A stretch of DNA of 42,630 bases. It comes from an uncultured Alphaproteobacteria bacterium (lineage in GTDB: Bacteria; Pseudomonadota; Alphaproteobacteria; HIMB59; GCA-002718135). Numbering within the stretch: the stretch's first letter is position 1; the number at the start of each line of letters is the position of its first letter. The notes under the pieces are model-generated. The model made no database searches, was not told the DNA's origin, and worked only from the letters and a program-made list of their open reading frames with translations. The DNA lies in the NCBI GenBank assembly GCA_902592345.1, contig CACJEE010000008.1:1-42630 (forward strand). Reading direction: 5' to 3'. This document shows, one piece after another, positions 18,530-29,438 of the stretch. Position numbers and translations under genes: made by a program.

Positions 18530-19708
18530 ATGAAAGAAATAGAAGTAAACACAACAACTATTAATTTTGGCCCTCAGCATCCAGCTGCACATGGAGTTTT
18601 GAGATTAGTAGTTGAGCTTGATGGTGAAGTTGTTGAGAGAGCAGAACCTCATATTGGATTATTGCACAGAGGAACTGAAAAATTAATTGAATACAAAACT
18701 TACCTTCAAGCTGTCCCGTATTTTGATAGATTAGATTATGTTTCTCCTATGTGTCAAGAACATGCCTTTGCACTTGCTACTGAAAACCTTCTTAAAATTG
18801 AAGTGCCTCAAAGGGCTCAATATATAAGAGTTATTTTTGCTGAAATCACAAGATTATTAAATCACTTATTAAATATTCCTGCTTATGCCGCTGATATTGG
18901 CGCAGTTACTCCATTCTTATGGTGTTTTGAGGAACGTGAAAAACTTCTTCAGTTTCATGAAGCTGTATCAGGAGCTAGATTTCATGCAGCTTATTTTAGA
19001 CCTGGAGGTGTTCATCAAGACATGCCTGAAGGTATGGAAGAAAAATTAAATGAACATTTTCAAACCTTACCTAAATTTATTGATGATCTTGAAGATCTTT
19101 TGACAAACAATAGAATATTAAGACAAAGATCTGTTGATATAGGAGTTATATCTAAGCAAGAAGCAATTGATTGGGGATGCACAGGCCCAGTCTTAAGAAG
19201 TGCTGGTGTTGCATGGGATTTGAGACGTTCTCAACCTTATGATGCATACGACAAAGTTGATTTTGAAGTACCTATTGGAAAAAAAGGTGATTGCTTTGAT
19301 AGATATTTAGTTCGTATTGAAGAAATGAGACAAAGTATTTCAATAATTCAACAATGTTTAACACAAATTAAGTCTGGAGAAATATCTGTAATTGATAATA
19401 AGATTACTCCTCCAAAAAGAAGCGAAATGAAACAATCTATGGAGTCATTAATTCATCATTTTAAATTATTTACAGAAGGATATAGAGTTCCAGAAGGTCA
19501 GACTTATTACGCTGTTGAAGCACCTAAAGGTGAGTTTGGTGTTTTTTTAGCTTCAGACGGTTCAAGTAAACCTTATAGATGTAAAATAAGAGCGCCAGGT
19601 TTTGCTCATCTACAAACACTTGATTTTTTATCAAAAGGGCATTTAATGGCAGACATAGCTGCGATTCTAGGAAGTCTTGATATTGTATTTGGGGAAATAG
19701 ATCGATGA
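18530..19708 (+). CDS. nuoD: NADH-quinone oxidoreductase subunit D
   Basis: 49-kDa subunit that lines the quinone cavity with NuoB, 392 aa. [15 protein letters not shown] is the loop with the quinone-contact His, [12 protein letters not shown] and [15 protein letters not shown] follow, and the C-terminus is the invariant [12 protein letters not shown]. Similarity to NiFe-hydrogenase large subunits is a family property, and the metal-binding cysteines are absent as expected. Its stop overlaps the nuoE ATG by four bases (ATGA). Confidence 0.98.
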   Translation: MKEIEVNTTTINFGPQHPAAHGVLRLVVELDGEVVERAEPHIGLLHRGTEKLIEYKTYLQAVPYFDRLDYVSPMCQEHAFALATENLLKIEVPQRAQYIRVIFAEITRLLNHLLNIPAYAADIGAVTPFLWCFEEREKLLQFHEAVSGARFHAAYFRPGGVHQDMPEGMEEKLNEHFQTLPKFIDDLEDLLTNNRILRQRSVDIGVISKQEAIDWGCTGPVLRSAGVAWDLRRSQPYDAYDKVDFEVPIGKKGDCFDRYLVRIEEMRQSISIIQQCLTQIKSGEISVIDNKITPPKRSEMKQSMESLIHHFKLFTEGYRVPEGQTYYAVEAPKGEFGVFLASDGSSKPYRCKIRAPGFAHLQTLDFLSKGHLMADIAAILGSLDIVFGEIDR

Positions 19709-20304
19709 AACACCCAGGTATGATAAATAAAGTTTATAATATTTCAGATGAAATCTTTAATTGGTCTGAAGAAAATTTTAAAAAAGCTGCAGTTATTATA
19801 AAAAAATATCCTGACTCAAGACAACAAAGTGCAGTTATTCCACTACTTGATCTTGCCCAAAGACAAAATTCAGGATGGTTAAGTAAAACAGCTATTGAAA
19901 AAGTCGCTGAAAATTTAAGTATGTCATATATCCGTGTTTTAGAAGTTGCTACATTTTATTCTATGTTTAATCTTGAACCAGTTGGTGAACATTTTGTTCA
20001 AATTTGCAGAACAACTCCTTGCTGGTTAAGAGGGAGTGATAAACTTGTTGAAGTTGCCAAAGAAGTTTCAAATACTAAACTAGGTGAAACTTCTAATGAT
20101 AAAAAATTTACTATTGTTGAGGTTGAATGCTTAGGAGCTTGTTGTAATGCCCCTATGGTTCAAATAAATGATGATTACTATGAAGATCTTGATGAAGATA
20201 ATTTTAAAAAAATATTAACTGATTTAAAACAAAGCAAAAAAATTACCAAAGGTTCACAGATAGGAAGACAAACTTCCCATCCTCAAAGAGAAAAAAATGC
20301 TTAG
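19705..20304 (+). CDS. nuoE: NADH-quinone oxidoreductase subunit E
   Basis: 24-kDa thioredoxin-fold subunit that binds [2Fe-2S] cluster N1a, 199 aa. The four cysteines are in CRTTPCW and [31 protein letters not shown] and [11 protein letters not shown] are typical of the N-terminal helical part. The C-terminal [12 protein letters not shown] matches the extension seen in alphaproteobacterial and mitochondrial homologues. It overlaps nuoD by 4 and nuoF by 8 bases. Confidence 0.96.
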   Translation: MKHPGMINKVYNISDEIFNWSEENFKKAAVIIKKYPDSRQQSAVIPLLDLAQRQNSGWLSKTAIEKVAENLSMSYIRVLEVATFYSMFNLEPVGEHFVQICRTTPCWLRGSDKLVEVAKEVSNTKLGETSNDKKFTIVEVECLGACCNAPMVQINDDYYEDLDEDNFKKILTDLKQSKKITKGSQIGRQTSHPQREKNA

Positions 20305-21574
20305 AGAAGAAGATAAAATTTTTAAAAATTTATATGGTTTTGATGACTGGTCTTTAACTGGAGCTAAAAGCAGAGGTGTTTGGTCTAATACTAAAGAAAT
20401 CATTGAAAAAGGATCTGATTTTATTGTTGAAGAAATTAAAAGTAGTCAATTACGTGGAAGAGGTGGAGCTGGTTTTCCTGCAGGATTGAAATGGTCATTT
20501 ATGCCAAAAGATTCTGGTAAGCCTCATTATTTAGTAGTCAATGCTGATGAATCTGAGCCTGGAACATGTAAAGACAGAGAAATAATGAGAAATGATCCAC
20601 ATCTTTTATTAGAAGGTTGTTTAATTGCTGGTTTTGCTATGCATGCAAATACTTGTTATATTTATATTAGGGGGGAATACTATGATGAAGCATCAAACCT
20701 TCAAAAAGCAATTGATGAAGCATACGAAAATAATTTAATTGGTAAGAATGCATGCGGAACTAACTGGAATTATGATATTTATTTGCACCGAGGTGCTGGG
20801 GCTTATATTTGTGGTGAAGAAACAGCTCTTTTAGAGAGTCTTGAAGGAAAAAAAGGCCAACCAAGATTAAAGCCTCCATTTCCAGCAGGTGCTGGATTAT
20901 ATGGATGTCCAACAACAGTTACGAATGTTGAAACTATTGCCGTAGCACCGACTATTATTAGAAAAGGAGCATCTTGGTTTAGCAGTTTAGGAAGAGAAAA
21001 TAATACTGGTTCAAAAATATTTAGTATTTCAGGTCATGTAAATAACCCATGTAATGTTGAAGAAGAAATGGGTATCGGATTAAAAGAACTTATAGAAAAT
21101 CATGCTGGTGGAGTAATTGGTGGATGGGATAATTTATTAGCAGTAATCCCTGGAGGTGCAAGTGTTCCACTTATTCCAAAATCAATATGCGACACAGTTA
21201 AGATGGATTTTGATAGCTTAAAAGAAGTTCAAAGTGGACTTGGCACAGCAGCAGTTATAGTAATGAATAAATCTACTGACATTGTTGACGCTATATGTCG
21301 GCTTTCTCATTTTTATAAACATGAAAGCTGTGGTCAATGCACACCTTGTAGAGAAGGAACAGGTTGGATGTTTAGGATGATGGAAAAAATGGTTAAAGGT
21401 AGTGCGCAAGTTAATGATATTGATAAGCTTTTAGATGTGACTAAACAGGTAGAAGGTCATACTATTTGTGCTTTAGGAGATGCAGCTGCTTGGCCAATAC
21501 AAGGACTTATGAGACACTTTAGGCCCGAAGTTGAGAGAAGAATAAAAGAATATCGATTTGGAGAAGTTGCATAA
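20297..21574 (+). CDS. nuoF: NADH-quinone oxidoreductase subunit F
   Basis: 51-kDa subunit that oxidises NADH with FMN and passes electrons to cluster N3, 425 aa. The NADH/FMN-binding parts are [17 protein letters not shown] and [19 protein letters not shown]. The [4Fe-4S] ligands are in [12 protein letters not shown] and [12 protein letters not shown]. The ATG at 20297 lies within the nuoE 3' end. Its stop shares one base with the nuoG start. Confidence 0.98.
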   Translation: MLREEDKIFKNLYGFDDWSLTGAKSRGVWSNTKEIIEKGSDFIVEEIKSSQLRGRGGAGFPAGLKWSFMPKDSGKPHYLVVNADESEPGTCKDREIMRNDPHLLLEGCLIAGFAMHANTCYIYIRGEYYDEASNLQKAIDEAYENNLIGKNACGTNWNYDIYLHRGAGAYICGEETALLESLEGKKGQPRLKPPFPAGAGLYGCPTTVTNVETIAVAPTIIRKGASWFSSLGRENNTGSKIFSISGHVNNPCNVEEEMGIGLKELIENHAGGVIGGWDNLLAVIPGGASVPLIPKSICDTVKMDFDSLKEVQSGLGTAAVIVMNKSTDIVDAICRLSHFYKHESCGQCTPCREGTGWMFRMMEKMVKGSAQVNDIDKLLDVTKQVEGHTICALGDAAAWPIQGLMRHFRPEVERRIKEYRFGEVA

Positions 21575-23625
21575 TGCCTACAATTACTATTGATAATAAA
21601 AAAGTTGAATTCGAAAATGGTATGACAGTAATGCAAGCCTGTGAATTAGCTGGTGCTGAAATTCCAAGATTTTGTTATCATGAAAAACTATCCATTGCTG
21701 GAAATTGCAGAATGTGCCTTGTAGAAATGGAGAAAGGCCCCCCAAAACCAATTGCTTCATGTGCTATGCCTGCTGGAGATGGAATGGTGATTAAGACAGA
21801 TTCTGAAATGGTTAAAAAGGCAAGAAAGGGTGTTATGGAATTTCTTTTGATAAACCATCCCCTAGATTGTCCAATTTGTGATCAAGGAGGTGAGTGTGAT
21901 CTTCAGGATCAAGCCCTTCATTATGGCTTTGATAAATCAAGATATGAAGAAAATAAGAGGGCTGTAAAAAACAAACACATGGGGCCATTAGTAAGCACCA
22001 TCATGACAAGATGTATTCATTGCACAAGATGTGTAAGATTCTCTACTGAGGTAGCTGGTGTTGATGATTTAGGACTTCTTGGAAGAGGAGAAAATGCTGA
22101 AATTACGACTTATCTAGAAAAAACTATCGACTCTGAATTATCTGGAAATGTCATTGATTTATGTCCAGTAGGAGCTTTAACAAGTAAACCTTACGCATTT
22201 AAATCTAGACCTTGGGAATTAAGTAAAACTGAAACTCATGATGTTTTAGATGGAATTGGATCAAGTATAAGAGTTGATACAAAGGGTAAACAAGTTTTAA
22301 GAGTATTACCTCGTATAAATGAAGATACAAATGAAGAATGGATTAATGATAAAACAAGATTTGCTATAGATGGCCTATCAAGACAAAGATTAGATAAAAT
22401 TTATATCAGAGAAAATAATCAACTAAATGTTTCTGACTGGGATAATGCATTAGATAAAATTAAAAATGAAATAAATAAAAGAGGGAAAGATAAAACTATA
22501 ACTTTATCTGGAAAATTTACAGATGCTGAAACTATAATAGCGACAAAACTTTTTTCAGCAGGGTTAGGTTCTGACTTGTATGATTGTAGATTTGATAACG
22601 CTCAGATTGTTCATAGTGAAGATGAAAGTTATAAATTTAATTCTTCTATTAAAGAAGTTGAAAATGCTGATGCAATTCTTTTGGTTGGATCCAATCCAAG
22701 GTGGGAAGCAAGTGTTTTAAATGCAAGAATAAGAAAAGCTTTTATTGATAATAATTGTAAAGTAGGCCTTATTGGTCCTGATCTTGATTTGAATTACTCT
22801 TACTCAAAAATTTCTAATTCTTTAGGAGGACTTAATGATATTTTGGATAATAAATCAGAATTTTCTAAAGATTTATTTAATGCTAAAAATCCTATAATCA
22901 TTGTTGGAACATCAGCAATCAATACCAGTCAGGGTAGTTCAATTTTAAAAACTTGTGCTGAAATTGCTAAAAAATTATCAAACTTTTCAGGCTCTTTCAA
23001 TCCATTAAATGTTTTAAATCAAGATATATCAAGAGTGGGATCATTGGAACTTGGTTTTGTTAATAAAGTTTTTGATGGTGATTTTTCAAAAAAACTTAAA
23101 GAACAAATTTATAAAAATAAACCTGTTGTATTCTTATTAGGTTTAGATGAAATTGATCCAAAATCGCTAGAAGAATCTTTTGTGGTATATTGTGGTCATC
23201 ATGGTGATATCAATGCTCAACATGCAGATATAATTTTGCCTACACCTGCATATACAGAAAAATCTTCTACTTTTATGAATATTGAAGGTAGGGTAATTCA
23301 AACATCTCGATGCCATAATCCTTTAGGTGACTCAAAAGAAGAATGGAAAATATTTAGAGTTTTAAGTGATCTCCTTAGTTGTGGTTTAGATTTTAATAAT
23401 CTTAATGATGTTAGAAGAAAATTAGTTAATGAAAATAAAAATTTCCTTGCTTTATTAGAAGTTACTAATTCATCTAAATTGTCTTTTTCATCTAAAGAAA
23501 AAATAAAAGATGAAAATATTTCATACAATATTAAGAATTTTTACATGAACGACTCAATTTCTCGATCTTCTGAAACTATGGCTAAGTGCACAAATGAAAT
23601 ACTTAATAAAGCCAAAGCTTCATGA
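21574..23625 (+). CDS. nuoG: NADH-quinone oxidoreductase subunit G
   Basis: 75-kDa subunit carrying clusters N1b, N5 and N4, 683 aa, the length usual for alphaproteobacteria and mitochondria and shorter than E. coli NuoG. The N-terminal 2Fe-2S domain has [19 protein letters not shown]. The His/Cys N5 motif is [15 protein letters not shown]. The N4 motif is [10 protein letters not shown] plus [10 protein letters not shown]. The molybdopterin-like C-terminal domain is degenerate, as in the family. It overlaps nuoH by four bases. Confidence 0.97.
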   Translation: MPTITIDNKKVEFENGMTVMQACELAGAEIPRFCYHEKLSIAGNCRMCLVEMEKGPPKPIASCAMPAGDGMVIKTDSEMVKKARKGVMEFLLINHPLDCPICDQGGECDLQDQALHYGFDKSRYEENKRAVKNKHMGPLVSTIMTRCIHCTRCVRFSTEVAGVDDLGLLGRGENAEITTYLEKTIDSELSGNVIDLCPVGALTSKPYAFKSRPWELSKTETHDVLDGIGSSIRVDTKGKQVLRVLPRINEDTNEEWINDKTRFAIDGLSRQRLDKIYIRENNQLNVSDWDNALDKIKNEINKRGKDKTITLSGKFTDAETIIATKLFSAGLGSDLYDCRFDNAQIVHSEDESYKFNSSIKEVENADAILLVGSNPRWEASVLNARIRKAFIDNNCKVGLIGPDLDLNYSYSKISNSLGGLNDILDNKSEFSKDLFNAKNPIIIVGTSAINTSQGSSILKTCAEIAKKLSNFSGSFNPLNVLNQDISRVGSLELGFVNKVFDGDFSKKLKEQIYKNKPVVFLLGLDEIDPKSLEESFVVYCGHHGDINAQHADIILPTPAYTEKSSTFMNIEGRVIQTSRCHNPLGDSKEEWKIFRVLSDLLSCGLDFNNLNDVRRKLVNENKNFLALLEVTNSSKLSFSSKEKIKDENISYNIKNFYMNDSISRSSETMAKCTNEILNKAKAS

Positions 23626-24644
23626 ATAATTTTTCATATTTAAATGATTTTATAATTCCAGGCAGCATAATTATTGCGCAGATACTGGCTGTGTTAATGC
23701 CTGTATTAATTTCAGTGGCATTTTTAGTTTATGCTGAAAGAAAGGTACTTGCTCTTATTCAACTCAGAAGAGGTCCAAATGTTGTAGGACCTTTTGGGAT
23801 CCTCCAAAGTTTTGCTGATGCTCTCAAATTATTAACTAAAGAAAATATTGTTCCAGCCAATTCTAATAAAATAGTTTTTTTATTAGCTCCGATTATTACC
23901 ATGGTTCTAAGTTTGGCAGGATGGGCAGTAATACCATTCGCTCCTAATTGGGTAATTGCTGATATAAATGTAGGGATAATGTATTTATTTGCTGTCTCAT
24001 CTTTAGGTGTATATGGAATCATAATGGCTGGATGGGCAAGCAATTCTCAATACCCATTTCTTGGTGCACTTCGATCAGCCGCTCAAATGGTTTCATATGA
24101 AGTGTCAATAGGTTTTGTTATTATAACTGTACTCTTATGTGTTGGCTCATTAAATCTAACCAAGATAGTTGAGGCTCAAGCAACTGTTTGGTTTGCTATT
24201 CCCCTATTACCAATGTTTGTTGTTTTTTTTATATCTGCATTAGCCGAGACAAATAGATTACCTTTTGATTTACCAGAAGATGAATCAACACTTGTTGCTG
24301 GTTTTTTTACTGAATATTCATCAGCTTCTTTTGTATTATTTTTCCTTGGAGAATACGCGAGTATGATCTTGATGAGCTCAATGACCGTAATATTATTTAT
24401 GGGAGGTTGGCTACCTCCATTTGACATATACCCTCTTAATGCAATTCCAGGTGTAATTTGGTTTGTTATTAAAATTATATTTATTTTATTTTTGTTTATA
24501 TGGGTTCGCGGAACTTTTCCAAGATATAGATATGATCAATTAATGAGATTAGGTTGGAAAATTTTTTTACCTCTATCTCTATTATGGGTTGTTTTAACTG
24601 CAGGTTTTTTAATTGTATTTGATATGGTTCCAAATTCTTTATGA
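23622..24644 (+). CDS. nuoH: NADH-quinone oxidoreductase subunit H
   Basis: Membrane subunit joining the two arms of complex I and forming part of the quinone chamber. 340 aa with about eight hydrophobic segments. [19 protein letters not shown] and [16 protein letters not shown] are the conserved cytoplasmic loop. [18 protein letters not shown], with its acidic residues, is the other key loop. It starts at ATG 23622 inside the nuoG 3' end and overlaps nuoI by four bases. Confidence 0.97.
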   Translation: MNNFSYLNDFIIPGSIIIAQILAVLMPVLISVAFLVYAERKVLALIQLRRGPNVVGPFGILQSFADALKLLTKENIVPANSNKIVFLLAPIITMVLSLAGWAVIPFAPNWVIADINVGIMYLFAVSSLGVYGIIMAGWASNSQYPFLGALRSAAQMVSYEVSIGFVIITVLLCVGSLNLTKIVEAQATVWFAIPLLPMFVVFFISALAETNRLPFDLPEDESTLVAGFFTEYSSASFVLFFLGEYASMILMSSMTVILFMGGWLPPFDIYPLNAIPGVIWFVIKIIFILFLFIWVRGTFPRYRYDQLMRLGWKIFLPLSLLWVVLTAGFLIVFDMVPNSL

Positions 24645-25120
24645 TTAAGTATATAAAATCATTTACTCTTTTTGAGCTATTCCAGGGAATGTTTTTAACT
24701 TTAAAGTATATGTTTAAAGCGAAAGTAACAATAAATTATCCTCATGAAAAAGGTCCTTTGAGTCCTAGATTTAGAGGGGAGCATGCACTAAGAAGATATC
24801 CAAGCGGTGAAGAGAGATGTATTGCATGTAAATTGTGTGAAGCAGTTTGTCCGGCTCAAGCAATAACAATTGAAGCTGAACCAAGAGAAGATGGAAGTAG
24901 AAGAACTACTCGATATGATATTGATATGAGTAAATGTATATATTGTGGTCTTTGCGAAGAGTCATGTCCAGTTGATGCAATTGTTGAAGGTCCTAACTTT
25001 GAATTTGCAACAGAAACTAGAGAAGAATTAATGTATACGAAAGAAAAACTTTTGGAGAATGGAGAACGGTGGGAGCAAGAAATAGCTCAAAATATTTATT
25101 TAGATAGGAAATATCGTTAA
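24641..25120 (+). CDS. nuoI: NADH-quinone oxidoreductase subunit I
   Basis: Ferredoxin-like subunit with two [4Fe-4S] clusters (N6a, N6b), 159 aa. The two motifs are [15 protein letters not shown] and [33 protein letters not shown] precedes them, and the C-terminal [18 protein letters not shown] is the usual alphaproteobacterial tail. It is coupled to nuoH (4-base overlap) and nuoJ (1-base overlap). Confidence 0.97.
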   Translation: MIKYIKSFTLFELFQGMFLTLKYMFKAKVTINYPHEKGPLSPRFRGEHALRRYPSGEERCIACKLCEAVCPAQAITIEAEPREDGSRRTTRYDIDMSKCIYCGLCEESCPVDAIVEGPNFEFATETREELMYTKEKLLENGERWEQEIAQNIYLDRKYR

Positions 25121-25731
25121 TGTATTTGTATTCAATTACATTTTATATTTTTTCTCTTGTTGCAGTTTTATCAGCTTTAATGGTTATAAGTGCAAGAAAT
25201 CCAGTTCATTCCGTTTTATTTCTAATTTTAAGTTTTGTGAATGCATCTGGATTGTTTGTTTTATTAGGGGCTGAATTTTTAGCTATGATTTTAGTCGTAG
25301 TATATGTCGGAGCTGTTGCAGTGCTTTTTTTATTTGTCGTAATGATGCTGGATATAAATTTTGTAAAGTTAAGAGAAGGGTTTCTTCAATATTTACCCTT
25401 TGGAGCATTATTAGGAATAGTTTTAATTATTGAGTTAGGTATTTTATTTCTTACGAAATCTTTCTCTAAAAATTCCCTTAATAAATTTGTTTCATCACCT
25501 CAAATCAACGAAATAGAAAACACCAAATTAATTGGTCAGGTTTTGTATACTGATTATTTTTATTTATTCCAAATAAGTGGATTGATTCTTTTAGTAGCTA
25601 TGATTGGCTCAATAACTCTCACACTTAGGGATAGAGGCCAGGTAAAAAGACAAAACATATCTTCACAAAATTATATTGATGCTAATAAAGCAATAGAAAA
25701 GAAAAAAGTAAAATTAGGAGAGGGTATTTAG
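25120..25731 (+). CDS. nuoJ: NADH-quinone oxidoreductase subunit J
   Basis: Hydrophobic complex I subunit with about five membrane segments, 203 aa. [19 protein letters not shown] and [28 protein letters not shown] are the strongly conserved parts, the latter being the helix with a pi-bulge in solved structures. The C-terminal part after the last helix is basic and poorly conserved. Its stop shares a base with the nuoK GTG. Confidence 0.96.
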   Translation: MYLYSITFYIFSLVAVLSALMVISARNPVHSVLFLILSFVNASGLFVLLGAEFLAMILVVVYVGAVAVLFLFVVMMLDINFVKLREGFLQYLPFGALLGIVLIIELGILFLTKSFSKNSLNKFVSSPQINEIENTKLIGQVLYTDYFYLFQISGLILLVAMIGSITLTLRDRGQVKRQNISSQNYIDANKAIEKKKVKLGEGI

Positions 25732-26036
25732 TGATTTACTTAGAGCATTATTTATTTCTTGCGGCAATCATTTTTACAATTGGAGTTCTTGGAATTTTTT
25801 TAAATAAAAAAAATGTCATTATAATTTTAATGTCTATTGAATTAATTTTATTATCTGTGAACATAAATCTAATATCTTTTTCTGTTTTCTTGAATGATAT
25901 TTCAGGTCAAATTTTTGCTATGCTCACTTTAACAGTTGCTGCTGCTGAAGCGGCGATTGGTTTAGCAATACTAGTTGTTTTTTATAGAAACTTAGGCTCT
26001 ATCGAAGTTAATAAAATAAATAAATTAAAAGGATAA
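25731..26036 (+). CDS. nuoK: NADH-quinone oxidoreductase subunit K
   Basis: Three-helix proton-channel subunit of complex I, 101 aa. The two membrane glutamates essential in the family are visible in [10 protein letters not shown] and [11 protein letters not shown]. The start is GTG at 25731 overlapping the nuoJ TAG stop. It is followed nine bases later by nuoL, the widest gap inside the nuo series. Confidence 0.97.
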   Translation: MIYLEHYLFLAAIIFTIGVLGIFLNKKNVIIILMSIELILLSVNINLISFSVFLNDISGQIFAMLTLTVAAAEAAIGLAILVVFYRNLGSIEVNKINKLKG

Positions 26037-26045
26037 ATTATAATT

Positions 26046-27953
26046 ATGGCACAATTAATTGTATTTCTTCCTTTGTTTGGTTTTTTATTTTGTTTTTTCT
26101 TTGGAAAAATATTTGGTTTTAAAGCCTCTCAAATTATAACTACTTCATTCCTTTTTATATCAGCTATTTTATCTTGGTTTTTATTTTTCTCTTATTTAGG
26201 TGAAAGAGAAATGGAAGTTATTTATATTTTTAACTGGTTTACTTCCGGCAATTTTATAGTTGATTGGTCAATACGCTTGGACTCATTAACTACAACAATG
26301 TTTATTGTTGTTTGTAGTGTTTCAGCATGTGTTCATCTTTACTCAATTGGCTACATGAGCAATGATCCATCTAAGGAAAGATTTATGGGATATCTTAGCC
26401 TTTTCACTTTTTTTATGTTGATGTTGGTTTCAAGTAATAATTTGTTGCAAATGTTTTTTGGTTGGGAGGGTGTAGGACTTGCCTCTTATTTACTAATTGG
26501 GTTTTGGTATCATAAACCATCTGCAAATAATGCCGCTATAAAAGCCTTTCTTGTAAATAGAATTGGAGATTTTGGATATGCTTTAGGTATAGGGGGTATT
26601 TTTTATATTTTTGGATCTGTAGAATTTAGTGTTATTTTTGATAACGCAGAAAGTTTTAAAGATCATTCAATACAATTTATAGGTCTTAACTTTAGTACAA
26701 TTGATTTATTATGCTTTCTGTTGTTTATTGGTGCAATGGGTAAGTCGGCCCAACTTGGTTTGCATACATGGTTACCCGATGCAATGGAAGGGCCAACGCC
26801 TGTTTCAGCCCTAATCCATGCAGCCACAATGGTGACAGCCGGTGTATTTTTAGTAGCTAGAATGAGCCCATTATTTGAATACGCTTTATTTACAAATTTA
26901 TTTATTATTTTTATAGGAGCTTCTACTGCTATTTTTGCTGCAAGTATTGCACTTACTCAAAATGATATAAAAAGAGTGATTGCGTATTCAACATGCAGTC
27001 AACTTGGCTATATGTTTTTTGCCGCAGGTTTAGGAGCTTATAATGCTTCAATTTTTCATTTGATGACTCATGGATTTTTTAAAGCACTACTATTTTTATC
27101 AGCTGGATCAGTAATCCATGCAATGCATCATGAGCAAGATATGCGAAAAATGGGTGGATTGTTTAAAAAAATTCCTTTTACTGGTGCAATGATGTGGATT
27201 GGATCACTTGCTATTATAGGTTTTCCATATTTCTCTGGTTATTATTCTAAGGAAAGCATTTTAGAAAATGCTTATTATTCAAGTTCATCAATGGCTACAT
27301 TTGCATATACAGTTGGAATTTTAACAGCTCTTTTAACTGCTTTTTATTCATGGAGATTATTGTTTATGACATTTCACGGTGAAACAAGATCTGATAAAAA
27401 AACTTTTGACCATGCTCATGAGTCCCCGCTAGTAATGACCTTACCTCTAATATTACTTGCTTTCGGTTCAATTTTTGCAGGATTACTTTTTTCAAATTTT
27501 TATATTGGTAAAATGCAATACAGTTTCTGGGGTAATTCCATAATTCTCCATGAAAGTAAACATCACTATTTACCTTTTATTCAAACCTTAATCGTTAAAA
27601 GTTCTGTTGCAATAGGTGTTATGCTAGCCGCTCTAATTTATTTTTATAAAAATCATTTATCTAAGAATTTAGCTAATAATTTATATCCTCTTTATTCAAT
27701 CTCTCTTAATAAATGGTATGTTGATGAACTTTATCATTCAATTTTTATTAGGCCCTATTTCTATCTTGCTAATTTGTTTTGGAAAAAAGGTGATGAAAAA
27801 ATAATTGATGGGTGTGGACCTAACGGAATTTCAAAATTAATATCTATTTCATCTTACTACTTAAGTCGTTTTCAGTCAGGGTATTTATATCATTATGCTT
27901 TTGTAATGCTTGGGGGCTTGGTAATTATCCTAACATGGTTCATATATTATTAA
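26046..27953 (+). CDS. nuoL: NADH-quinone oxidoreductase subunit L
   Basis: Largest antiporter-like proton pump subunit at the distal end of the membrane arm, 635 aa. The channel glutamate lies in FGWEGVGLASYLLIGFWY, the lysine helix in GKSAQLGLHTWLPDAMEGP, and the histidine-containing SALIHAATMVTAG follows. The long C-terminal amphipathic region that runs along the arm is present and ends in a final hydrophobic anchor. It abuts nuoM with no gap. Confidence 0.97.
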   Translation: MAQLIVFLPLFGFLFCFFFGKIFGFKASQIITTSFLFISAILSWFLFFSYLGEREMEVIYIFNWFTSGNFIVDWSIRLDSLTTTMFIVVCSVSACVHLYSIGYMSNDPSKERFMGYLSLFTFFMLMLVSSNNLLQMFFGWEGVGLASYLLIGFWYHKPSANNAAIKAFLVNRIGDFGYALGIGGIFYIFGSVEFSVIFDNAESFKDHSIQFIGLNFSTIDLLCFLLFIGAMGKSAQLGLHTWLPDAMEGPTPVSALIHAATMVTAGVFLVARMSPLFEYALFTNLFIIFIGASTAIFAASIALTQNDIKRVIAYSTCSQLGYMFFAAGLGAYNASIFHLMTHGFFKALLFLSAGSVIHAMHHEQDMRKMGGLFKKIPFTGAMMWIGSLAIIGFPYFSGYYSKESILENAYYSSSSMATFAYTVGILTALLTAFYSWRLLFMTFHGETRSDKKTFDHAHESPLVMTLPLILLAFGSIFAGLLFSNFYIGKMQYSFWGNSIILHESKHHYLPFIQTLIVKSSVAIGVMLAALIYFYKNHLSKNLANNLYPLYSISLNKWYVDELYHSIFIRPYFYLANLFWKKGDEKIIDGCGPNGISKLISISSYYLSRFQSGYLYHYAFVMLGGLVIILTWFIYY

Positions 27954-29438
27954 ATGACTGATATCCCTATATTATCACTAACTATTTTCTTACCTTTGTT
28001 AGGTGTCATAGTTATTCTTCTAATTAAAGATGATGAAAACTCTATAAATAATATTAAAAAAGTTGCATTATTGACATCAGTTGGTGTTTTTCTTTTAAGC
28101 TTGTTTATATGGTTGCAGTTTGACAACAGCAATCCCGGTTATCAATTTCAAGAAAAATTTAGATGGTTTAATGACTTTAATTTTTACTATCATATTGGCA
28201 TTGATGGAATATCTCTCTTTATGGTTATCTTAAGTACTTTTTTAACACCTTTATGCATCTTAGCAAGTTGGGAAAGTATAAAAAAAAGGGTTAAAGAATA
28301 TATGATCGCATTTTTAACTCTTGAGACAGTTATGATAGGAATGTTTTCATCTGTAGATATTTTGCTTTTTTATATATTTTTTGAAGTAGTTTTAATTCCA
28401 ATGTATTTAATTATTGGTATCTGGGGTGGAGATAGAAGAATTTATGCATCTTTTAAATTCTTTTTATACACACTACTTGGCTCAGTATTAATGCTAATTG
28501 CTATAATTGCAATTTATAGATTAACAAGCTCAATGAGTATTGAAGATTTGCAAGGTAACTATTTTGCAAAAAATGTTCAGATGTATCTTTGGTTAGCTTT
28601 CTTTGCTTCATTTGCTGTCAAAATTCCAATGTGGCCTTTTCATACTTGGTTACCTGATGCCCATGTTGAAGCCCCTACAGCTGGTTCAGTAATATTAGCT
28701 GGGGTACTTTTGAAAATGGGAGGATATGGATTTATTAGATTTTCTCTAGGAATGTTACCAGAGGCCTCAGAATATTTCTCACCTTTGGTAATGACTTTAA
28801 GTATAGTTGCGGTAGTTTACACTTCGCTAGTTGCTCTAGCTCAAACTGACATAAAAAAATTAATTGCTTACTCATCAGTAGCTCACATGGGTTTAGTTAC
28901 TATAGGTATATTTATAGTAAATGCTCAAGGGTTAGAAGGGGCGATGATTCAAATGATAAGTCATGGAGTGGTATCAGGAGCTTTATTTTTATGTGTAGGA
29001 GTTATTTATGATCGAATGCATACACGAGATATTAATTTTTATGGTGGCCTAGTTAATAGAATGCCAATTTATGCAACTGTTTTTATGATATTTATGTTAG
29101 GATCTGTTGGCCTTCCAGGCACAAGTGGTTTTATTGGGGAATTTTTAGTTATCGTTGGCGCTTTTAAATATTCAAGTATTGTAGTTATTGGTTCAGCTAC
29201 TGGCATTGTACTTTCAGCAGTTTACATGCTTTATTTGTATAAACGGATTATTTTTGGCGAGATGAGTAATAAAAAATTGATTGAGATATTAGACTTGAAT
29301 AATAGAGAAAAAATTATTCTGATTCCTCTCGCAATAGCTGTTATATTTATAGGTATTTTCCCAAATATTTTTATTGAACCAATGAGATTGCCCTTAGAGT
29401 CAATAATATTTAACTATGAGCTTGCTAATGCTAAATAG
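27954..29438 (+). CDS. nuoM: NADH-quinone oxidoreductase subunit M
   Basis: Antiporter-like proton pump subunit, 494 aa with about 14 hydrophobic segments. The key glutamate is in FEVVLIPMYLIIGIWGG, and the conserved lysine in KIPMWPFHTWLPDAHVEAP. YSSVAHMGLVTIGIF marks the second half of the antiporter fold. The start is the ATG directly after the nuoL stop. The 3' end overlaps nuoN. Confidence 0.97.
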   Translation: MTDIPILSLTIFLPLLGVIVILLIKDDENSINNIKKVALLTSVGVFLLSLFIWLQFDNSNPGYQFQEKFRWFNDFNFYYHIGIDGISLFMVILSTFLTPLCILASWESIKKRVKEYMIAFLTLETVMIGMFSSVDILLFYIFFEVVLIPMYLIIGIWGGDRRIYASFKFFLYTLLGSVLMLIAIIAIYRLTSSMSIEDLQGNYFAKNVQMYLWLAFFASFAVKIPMWPFHTWLPDAHVEAPTAGSVILAGVLLKMGGYGFIRFSLGMLPEASEYFSPLVMTLSIVAVVYTSLVALAQTDIKKLIAYSSVAHMGLVTIGIFIVNAQGLEGAMIQMISHGVVSGALFLCVGVIYDRMHTRDINFYGGLVNRMPIYATVFMIFMLGSVGLPGTSGFIGEFLVIVGAFKYSSIVVIGSATGIVLSAVYMLYLYKRIIFGEMSNKKLIEILDLNNREKIILIPLAIAVIFIGIFPNIFIEPMRLPLESIIFNYELANAK